From: Plakobranchus ocellatus
Lineage: Eukaryota; Mollusca; Gastropoda; Plakobranchidae
DNA: 23,497 bases
Reading direction: 5' to 3'
NCBI GenBank assembly: GCA_019648995.1
Contig: BLXT01005793.1
Location: 1,233,946 to 1,257,442 of the forward strand
A model generated the notes under the pieces. The model did not search any database. It was not told where the DNA came from and saw only the letters and a list, made by a program, of their open reading frames with translations. The position numbers and the translations under genes were made by a program. This document shows, piece by piece, positions 20,101 through 23,497 of this stretch. The stretch's first letter is position 1. Each line of letters starts with the position of its first letter.

Positions 20101-22453
20101 GGTGCTCAATGTTAAAGAGTATTCCAGAGCTTTGGAGGGATGAAAAAGAAAGCCTAGATCAGAGATGGGTTTATTTCAGATTGAGCACCTCAAATTATGA
20201 TGAATTTCAGACCCAACTTAAAGTATAATTATAACAAATATAAGACATTTTCTGACATTTGTCTTTTTGCTTATCTTGCCAAACAAGAAGCTGCTAGAAT
20301 GGTTAGATTTACTCTCAATATCATTTACTCTGTGATAGATAACAGCTGCTGTTATTTCTAAGCAAAAGGCTCAGGATTTTGCGGAAGGTCAGATGCAAAC
20401 TTTCGATTTTTAAGCTGTTTCTGCTTGAAGAACATTTTTTACTTTTGCTCATACAAAAGGATGACCCGTCAATGAGGGATTGCCAAAAGATTTTGTTAGT
20501 ATTGTTGGGAAAAAGTTTGAATATTGAGTTTTTGATTAGTGACGCTCCATTTGAATATTGAGTTTTAGGAAAAATGAAGCTCCATTTTAAAAGTACCAGT
20601 TGTGTATTCCTTTGATAATGTTAATTTTAAAACCAAATAATTCTACACATAACTATGATGAGCCAATCACTATCTGGTAAAAGTGATCATCTACTATCAT
20701 TCTTAAGTTTACTCAACCAAAATTAAGGAGAACAATTTTTTTTTTCATCCACCTGGATGTAGAAGTGACATCTAATATGACATTCCAAATATTGCTGGTA
20801 CTTATTTTCTCCATATAAAAGAAAACAAAACAAAACTTTTGAGTTCCATCTTTAAGCAACAAGAACATAAATTAAAGGCACACTCTTCATGTAAGATTGC
20901 TAATATTGAAAGTTTCAAAAAAACATTAAGCACAGTATTTCCCTTTCAGTTAATGAAAAGACTCTTAGTAAATACACCTGCTCCAAGAGACTGGCAGAGC
21001 TTAATATATATTTTTCATTACAAATAAATGCACAACAATTACCCATGAAAACTATAGTGTTTCACTTCCAGTTAATGATAACACTGCATAGATATACCTG
21101 CTCTAAGAGATTAGCTGAAGCCAACAGAAGATCCCTGTTTGTGCTACTACAATTCTGAATGAGGTTGTCCAAAAGACCCTCCATGCGAATGATGTCACAC
21201 AGGCTGTATGCCAAGTCACGGCCATACACAGGTGTATCCCATGCCTCCTTCGTTAAATTAAGAATGTCATGCAGAATGCGTATCTTACTAGTCAGGTCAA
21301 CCCCTGGATCACATGATATACAGTATTTTGATTTTATTGGTTTGGATCCTACTATTTCACTTTATTTTCATAAAAAAAAGGGAAAAATCATAAAGCTTTC
21401 TTTAGCATGTAAAGTAACTTGATTAAGCATCCCTTTATAGTATTTGATTAAGTAATCCTTTCAAAAACAGTATGCTTTGCAGTATAAAAGTATTAATTTC
21501 AACATATTCATTACTTAAGAAAAAGAAAATGAATTATTGGCAATTTTCTTTTCTTTTTTTTTTTTTTTAGGCAAGCCATCCTGGTCAAGACAAACACACA
21601 AGTACAAGATTTTAACAGAAATGAAGTGTTGTTTCCTCACTCTATTTGTTTTCAGCATCAAATAAAAGTAATTTTTACCTCTTATCTGCCCAATGTGATG
21701 CTCCAGCTTCTGTGATAATGTCTGGTAGCTGAGCTTGAGGTTATGTCTGTATTTGCTGAGGGAGTAGCCATGTGGGAAACGCAGCGGGTATTTTGTGTAG
21801 AAACATGAGCTTCCGTCACTACTGTCCAGGTCATCTCCAAGTGGGGAGCTTGGAACTCCATAGCCCATTGCATCATCTGGGTCTTGGTAGCTCCGCATCC
21901 GCATGTAGCGTTCCATATCAACTGGAGCAGACTGGGAAGTTAGCTCTTTCTCTTCTGGGCCATCTCCCTCACTTGGATGTCTTTTTGGGTCATCAGATTC
22001 AGCTAATGGAACACCTTGGTGAATGGTCTCCAATCCTCTGGTTGTCATCATCAATCGACTTCCAGAGCTACTCAGCTTTTTCAGCCTGCGGTTTTTAGAA
22101 TGTGGAGTGACTACATCATCATCATCTTCTTCATCCCCTTCTGAGTTCTCCATGCGAGACAGATCAAAGTACACTTTGGAGGTTTCTGAAATGTTAGGCT
22201 TGCTTTTAGCCAATGATTCTCTTAATGCTCCCACCTGGTCAAGAGATGATGCTCTTATGTGCATTTGTTTTGAGGTGTCAGAATTGAGAAGGAGAGCATC
22301 CGACTGGGACCGCTCAATAAGCTTTGAGGCGTCAAAGCAAGCATCTTTCTTTAACATTGTTCGTGGAGACAGGGGGGTGCTCACAGTATCAACATCTTTT
22401 TCTTCGTTCAAAATTTGTGATATAGTTTCTGATTCTTTCTCAGAATTCTCCAT
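8971..22453 (-). CDS. SARM1: SARM1 / TIR-1 family NAD+ hydrolase (ARM-SAM-SAM-TIR), 13 coding exons
   Basis: Seen: 13 minus-strand exons join in frame with GT-AG junctions into 989 codons plus TGA: 22453-21679, 21303-21098, 19702-19594, 19120-18927, 18660-18526, 18201-18007, 17768-17592, 17258-17134, 15331-15096, 12179-12041, 10993-10836, 10097-9944 and 9337-8971. Domains are an acidic N-terminus (1-230), ARM repeats (about 232-580), SAM1 (about 583-650), SAM2 (about 655-717), TIR (about 748-888) and a low-complexity tail. Family knowledge: SARM1 is an NAD+-cleaving enzyme. Its ARM domain binds NAD+ (inhibitory) or NMN (activating), its SAMs form an octamer and its TIR is the catalytic part. 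It drives axon degeneration and, as TIR-1, p38 innate immune signalling. Glu828 in WVHKE matches catalytic Glu642 of human SARM1. The length (989, against 724 in human) is explained by longer N- and C-terminal regions. The start ATG has A at -3 and G at +4. The frame stays open back to the splice acceptor, so an upstream exon could extend the N-terminus. Orthology rests on remembered family sequences, not a search. Confidence 0.96.
9338..9943 (-). other. SARM1 intron 12 (606 bp, phase 2)
   Basis: AT-rich, nothing recognised. The acceptor is TTTTCAATTGCAG. Confidence 0.85.
9944..10097 (-). CDS. SARM1: SARM1 coding exon 12: TIR catalytic segment
   Basis: Residues 817-867, phase 1 in and phase 2 out. 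It contains [13 protein letters not shown]. Glu828 (codon at 10065-10063) corresponds to human Glu642, the residue needed for NAD+ cleavage. [12 protein letters not shown] matches human NIVPIIDGFEWP. Human Cys635 and Cys649 appear as Gln821 and Thr835, and a Cys lies two residues later (Cys837). Confidence 0.97.
10098..10835 (-). other. SARM1 intron 11 (738 bp, phase 1)
   Basis: AT-rich. It contains the hairpin at 10470-10535 and loosely repeated ATCACAAAATGCA-like phrases around 10625-10680. Confidence 0.8.
10470..10535. repeat. 66-nt intronic hairpin (25-nt arms)
   Basis: Arms 10470-10494 and 10511-10535 are inverted complements: 13 paired bases (TCTGATTTCAGTA), a symmetric 5-nt mismatch, then 7 paired bases (TACTGAA), with a 16-nt loop. 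Pairing does not extend clearly beyond the arms. It could be a palindromic MITE relic or an miRNA-like hairpin. Confidence 0.75.
10836..10993 (-). CDS. SARM1: SARM1 coding exon 11: TIR domain core
   Basis: Residues 764-816, phase 2 in and phase 1 out. [20 protein letters not shown], then LRAGKF, then [16 protein letters not shown] matches human SARM1 TIR almost residue for residue ([20 protein letters not shown] and NFVLVLSPGALDKC). Cys815 matches human Cys629. Confidence 0.97.
10994..12040 (-). other. SARM1 intron 10 (1047 bp, phase 2)
   Basis: AT-rich. It includes a plus-strand open frame (11079-11390) with no recognisable domain and a short (AAAT)n run near 11823-11840. I see no gene here. 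Confidence 0.8.
12041..12179 (-). CDS. SARM1: SARM1 coding exon 10: SAM2-TIR linker and TIR strand A / BB-loop start
   Basis: Residues 718-763, phase 1 in and phase 2 out. A Pro/Ser-rich linker ([13 protein letters not shown]) leads into [17 protein letters not shown], the first TIR strand and helix (human PDVFISYRRNSGSQLA). The Tyr-Arg-Arg and Gly-Ser-Gln residues near the NAD+ site are kept. Confidence 0.96.
13911..13923 (+). repeat. 13-bp direct repeat, first copy
   Basis: GTCTGTGTAGGCT occurs here and again at 14899-14911, bracketing 975 bp that include the GA microsatellite. It could be a long target duplication or chance. Confidence 0.4.
14133..14191. repeat. (AG)n microsatellite at an assembly gap
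   Basis: An uninterrupted AG run of about 59 bp, ending at NNN (14192-14194), inside a wider purine-rich tract (14049-14215). The phrase GTGAGAATTACTGAG occurs on both sides of the tract (14089-14103 and 14212-14226), so the tract may be a collapsed or expanded duplication. Confidence 0.9.
15096..15331 (-). CDS. SARM1: SARM1 coding exon 9: SAM1 end and SAM2
   Basis: Residues 639-717, phase 2 in and phase 1 out. [15 protein letters not shown] closes SAM1 (human FFRELTELKTFANYS). Residues 655-717 form SAM2: [20 protein letters not shown], then [16 protein letters not shown] and HRRKIL, closely following human [20 protein letters not shown] and EDCGIHLGVHRARIL. The donor is GAGG|GTAAGT. Confidence 0.96.
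15332..17133 (-). other. SARM1 intron 8 (1802 bp, phase 2)
   Basis: AT-rich. It contains the 292-bp MITE at 15416-15707 about 85 bp from the acceptor, a short GA run near 15770-15790 and A-rich patches around 16290-16440. No coding signal. Confidence 0.85.
15416..15707. mobile_element. Short non-autonomous DNA transposon (MITE), near intact, hAT-like ends
   Basis: The ends are inverted: left CAGGGCCGGATCAAG, right (reverse complement) CAGGGCCAGATTCGG. Inside each end is a G-rich tract (GGGGGTTTCC on the left, GGGGGGGTTCC on the right arm). The same 5 bp, TTATT, flank both sides (15411-15415 and 15708-15712), consistent with a target duplication. There is no coding capacity. CAGGG termini suggest hAT-like mobilisation, but hAT elements usually give 8-bp duplications, so the superfamily is uncertain. 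The conserved ends and duplication suggest a fairly recent insertion. Confidence 0.8.
17134..17258 (-). CDS. SARM1: SARM1 coding exon 8: SAM1 core
   Basis: Residues 598-638, phase 0 in and phase 2 out. [20 protein letters not shown] followed by LILTDEDL matches the SAM consensus and human SARM1 (DGDLLLRLTEEEL). SAM domains in this family assemble the octameric ring. The frame joins both neighbours exactly. Confidence 0.95.
17259..17591 (-). other. SARM1 intron 7 (333 bp, phase 0)
   Basis: AT-rich. The acceptor (CAAACTAG) has a poor polypyrimidine tract, which could make exon 8 inclusion weak. Nothing else seen. Confidence 0.75.
17592..17768 (-). CDS. SARM1: SARM1 coding exon 7: last ARM repeat and start of SAM1
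   Basis: Residues 539-597, phase 0 at both ends. [17 protein letters not shown] is the last ARM helix pair (human VFSDIGAIQSLKRLVSY). [15 protein letters not shown] starts SAM1 with its typical Trp and the helix before IGF. Confidence 0.95.
18007..18201 (-). CDS. SARM1: SARM1 coding exon 6: ARM repeats
   Basis: Residues 474-538 ([17 protein letters not shown]... to ...AEQGRQE), phase 0 at both ends. The segment after FATS corresponds to the human loop around Cys311, and by eye the Cys is Ser489 here. [14 protein letters not shown] matches the family helix EAQCIGAFYLCAEA. Confidence 0.94.
18202..18525 (-). other. SARM1 intron 5 (324 bp, phase 0)
   Basis: AT-rich, with nothing recognisable. 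The shorter introns 4 (18661-18926) and 6 (17769-18006) are similar. Intron 6 has purine-rich plus-strand runs around 17870-17995. Confidence 0.8.
18526..18660 (-). CDS. SARM1: SARM1 coding exon 5: ARM repeat
   Basis: Residues 429-473 ([13 protein letters not shown]... to ...SGTLEL), phase 0 at both ends. EWLFPLAF and SGTL are strongly conserved in SARM1 ARM domains. The acceptor TTGTTTTCAG and donor CTG|GTAAGA are canonical. Confidence 0.95.
18927..19120 (-). CDS. SARM1: SARM1 coding exon 4: ARM repeats
   Basis: Residues 364-428, phase 1 in and phase 0 out. [14 protein letters not shown] corresponds to human GILEHMFKHSEETC. The pocket lysine (human Lys193) is Lys371, while human His190 is replaced by Asn368. 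The rest ([21 protein letters not shown], then a helix [10 protein letters not shown]) follows the family ARM pattern closely. Confidence 0.95.
19121..19593 (-). other. SARM1 intron 3 (473 bp, phase 1)
   Basis: AT-rich with a short (TA)n run near 19217-19231. Nothing else recognised. Confidence 0.85.
19594..19702 (-). CDS. SARM1: SARM1 coding exon 3: ARM repeat
   Basis: Encodes residues 328-363 ([20 protein letters not shown]...) and ends in phase 1. Arg334 in RNRERVA matches human Arg157 of the ARM ligand pocket, with the same spacing from Glu326 as in human SARM1. The acceptor is CTTTCTTTCAG and the donor ACAG|GTATTG. Confidence 0.94.
20516..20585. repeat. Two-copy tandem repeat, about 34-35 bp
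   Basis: Two adjacent units at 20516-20550 and 20551-20585 both begin TTGAATATTGAGTTTT and end GCTCCAT, with a diverged middle. Intronic, with no function seen. Confidence 0.7.
20947..21009 (-). repeat. Degraded tandem copy of the exon 2 end plus its splice donor
   Basis: The plus-strand stretch from 20947 resembles 21069-21127, offset about 118-122 bp. Both start CAGTTAATGA, both carry ACCTGCTC(C/T)AAGAGA, and the spacing differs by 2 nt. On the minus strand the copy reads L-S-S-A-S-L-L-E-Q then GTGTAT, against L-A-S-A-N-L-L-E-Q then GTATAT in exon 2, so both exon end and donor are copied. Only the exon 3' end is present. No clear acceptor joins it in frame, so it is most likely a relict pseudo-exon. 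Confidence 0.7.
21098..21303 (-). CDS. SARM1: SARM1 coding exon 2: ARM repeats with NAD+-pocket Trp and Arg
   Basis: Encodes residues 259-327 ([13 protein letters not shown]... to ...ASANLLEQ) and ends in phase 0 at LLEQ|GTATAT. Aligned by eye to human SARM1, KEAW gives Trp280 (human Trp103), YGRD gives Arg287 (human Arg110), and LLEQ gives Glu326/Gln327 (human Glu149/Gln150). In the human structure these residues line the ARM pocket that binds NAD+ or NMN. A degraded copy of the 3' end of this exon lies 118 bp downstream in intron 2. Confidence 0.95.
21304..21678 (-). other. SARM1 intron 1 (375 bp, phase 1)
   Basis: Bounded by GTAAAA and a GATCCAG acceptor. It contains a long minus-strand A run (21548-21569 region) and nothing else recognisable. 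Confidence 0.85.
21679..22453 (-). CDS. SARM1: SARM1 coding exon 1: acidic N-terminal region and start of ARM domain
   Basis: Encodes residues 1-258 and ends in phase 1 at a donor reading AGAG|GTAAAA. Most of it is charged, Ser-rich and probably disordered: an acidic run around residues 105-114, a basic stretch around 120-133 (NRRLKK) and many SP/TP sites. From about residue 232 ([20 protein letters not shown]) it turns into a helix that lines up with the first ARM helix of human SARM1. Unlike human SARM1, no hydrophobic mitochondrial leader is visible at this ATG. An antisense 145-codon frame over the same DNA is a shadow. Confidence 0.92.
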
Positions 22454-22466
22454 AATTTGAAAATGT
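22454..22466 (-). other. 5' UTR remnant and splice acceptor before the start exon
   Basis: Just upstream of the start codon is a polypyrimidine run (minus-strand T tract, about 22484-22509) followed by TATATTGCAG, so the exon begins at 22466, 13 nt before the ATG. A 5' exon must therefore lie further upstream. There is no stop between acceptor and ATG, so coding could also continue from an upstream exon in a longer isoform. Confidence 0.7.
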
Positions 22467-22680
22467 CTGCAATATATTTTGTCCAAAAAAAAAAAAAAAA
22501 AAAAAAAAACATCAATTCCAAGCCTTTTATTTTGAGAGATGGGAAACATACTTAGCGTAGTCACAAAATGAGATTTTTTGCATTCATTGTTTTAGTTACT
22601 TGTGTGAAAATTTTTCACTCCCACAATAAAGTAGTTTTTTTTTTCCCATTACCTTACTTTTAAAATGATTTCAAATTTAC

Positions 22681-22741
22681 CAGACCAGAGAATTAAGCAT
22701 AAGCTCATATATGCCTAGTTGGGATCATCCAATTCAAGAAC
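22681..22741 (-). other. Candidate non-coding 5' UTR exon
   Basis: On the minus strand a good acceptor (TTTTTTCCCTTTAG) is followed by 61 nt and a donor (GGTCTG|GTAAAT). All three frames of the 61 nt contain a stop, which suits an untranslated leader exon spliced to the acceptor at 22466. It could instead be chance or belong to another transcript. One frame ends VLELDDPN-stop. No RNA evidence is available. Confidence 0.3.
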
Positions 22742-23497
22742 CTAAAGGGAAAAAATGGTAATCTAGATCCAAAATAAGTAAGAGCAAAGAGGCATGCTTG
22801 TTCATACTATTGGCAGTTTATTTTCTATGAGCATCTTATGTTTACACTAATTCTATCTCTACTCCACTTGTCATATCTCTATAAATTTACTGCTACAATA
22901 AAGTATGTAGTCTTGCAATGCAGAAGAAGGGTCATTACCCCTTGGAAGCAATGCTCACGACAAGGTATGTTAAGCCTTCTTAAGGCAATACAGCAACTCT
23001 AGCTCCTTCAGTAAAGAGAACAAGATTTTTCTGTGTTTGAGCCAATACAAAATCATTAAAATGAATCTGACACTTTGGTCCCTTAGTAGTGTGATGCATA
23101 TTTTGTGATAATTACAAACTTCCCATCATGCCACAAATGGTTGTACACCATATCTATAACATTTATACACTGAAAAACTAATAAAAAAAAAACAACCTTG
23201 TAATAGACATTATTGACATGCCACTAAGAACTTGAACTGGTTGCAAGACACCATAGCCAAGGAAAAACAAATTTTTTCAAAAGTGAATATTGCAGGTGAT
23301 GGAAAATAAATGGGATTTTCTCAATCTAAGCTATTACAATACGTAACAATTAGACAGATCAGAATCCTAATGAGGCAACCTGGCTGGTCTCCCTAGCTCC
23401 TCCTAGATTGTAACTGAGTTGTGAAGAGATCTGAAACCAAGATAATCTTGGTGATCTAGACCATAGCTCAAAGACTATGCCCCCCCCCCCCCCCCCC
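22742..23497. other. 5' flank, no gene recognised
   Basis: AT-rich DNA upstream of SARM1. I see no convincing coding exon, CpG-rich patch or TATA/initiator pair. It ends in an 18-nt poly-C run at 23480-23497, probably an assembly boundary. A hyphenated palindrome lies at 23436-23452. The transcription start of SARM1 is probably here or further upstream. Confidence 0.5.

Larger units (their letters stand above)
19703..21097 (-). other. SARM1 intron 2 (1395 bp, phase 0)
   Basis: AT-rich. It holds a tandem copy of the preceding exon end (20947-21009) and a short tandem duplication (20516-20585). No further exon is needed, since exons 2 and 3 join in phase and match the family sequence across the junction. 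Confidence 0.85.

Noticed and set aside
21682-21921. 79-codon minus-strand frame inside exon 1
   Set aside because: Out-of-frame shadow of the SARM1 frame, which is supported by the splice phase.
22023-22460. 145-codon plus-strand frame (and 21772-22098) opposite coding exon 1
   Set aside because: Antisense to the SARM1 N-terminal exon; Ser-rich composition comes from the acidic codons on the other strand.
1-23497. Bacterial, plasmid or phage origin, operons, CRISPR arrays
   Set aside because: Spliced SARM1 gene, intron structure and repeats show animal nuclear DNA; no regularly spaced repeats or prokaryotic gene packing.
1-23497. tRNA or rRNA genes, endogenous retrovirus or LTR elements
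   Set aside because: No cloverleaf with A/B boxes, no rRNA-like conserved stretch, and no gag/pol-like frame or long terminal repeats seen on reading both strands.

Overview
The window is an AT-rich stretch of animal nuclear DNA. It carries one recognisable gene: a complete or nearly complete SARM1 orthologue (the family of Drosophila Sarm/Ect4 and C. elegans TIR-1), read on the minus strand. Thirteen coding exons between 22453 and 8971 join in frame with GT-AG splice sites and give a 989-residue protein. Its order is an acidic, low-complexity N-terminal region (about 1-230), an ARM-repeat domain (about 232-580), two SAM domains (about 583-650 and 655-717), a TIR domain (about 748-888) and a Q/S/P/Y-rich C-terminal tail (892-989). 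The exon phases, the Glu in WVHKE that is catalytic in SARM1 NADases, and most of the NAD+/NMN-sensing ARM residues known from human SARM1 are present.

The organism looks like an invertebrate metazoan. Introns are mostly 0.24-2.9 kb, the DNA is AT-rich with many homopolymers and simple repeats, and there are short non-autonomous DNA transposons of types familiar from marine invertebrates (molluscs, echinoderms, amphioxus). I cannot name the species. A mollusc or other lophotrochozoan is my guess only.

Layout, left to right on the plus strand. Positions 1-8970 hold no convincing coding sequence. This is the 3' flank of SARM1 and possibly a very long 3' UTR. It contains a TTTA microsatellite, a poly-G run at an assembly gap, a diverged tandem duplication near 4.6-5.1 kb and a 39-bp tandem duplication near 6.65 kb. 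Positions 8971-22453 are the SARM1 coding exons and introns: C-tail, TIR (three exons plus part of the last), SAM2, SAM1, ARM, then the large N-terminal exon. Positions 15416-15707 (intron 8) are a near-intact 292-bp MITE with a 5-bp target duplication. Positions 13375-14903 (intron 9) are a possible second inverted-repeat element containing a GA microsatellite next to an assembly gap. Positions 22454-23497 are 5' flank, with a spliced acceptor and one candidate non-coding 5' exon.

Functionally there is a single unit. In this family the ARM domain senses NMN/NAD+ and holds the enzyme inactive, the SAM domains form the octamer, and the TIR domain cleaves NAD+, acting in axon degeneration and innate immune signalling. 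Less expected observations are a tandem copy of the end of coding exon 2 with its splice donor, a strong hairpin in intron 11, a substitution at the position of human His190 in the allosteric pocket, and loss of several reactive cysteines known from the mammalian enzyme.
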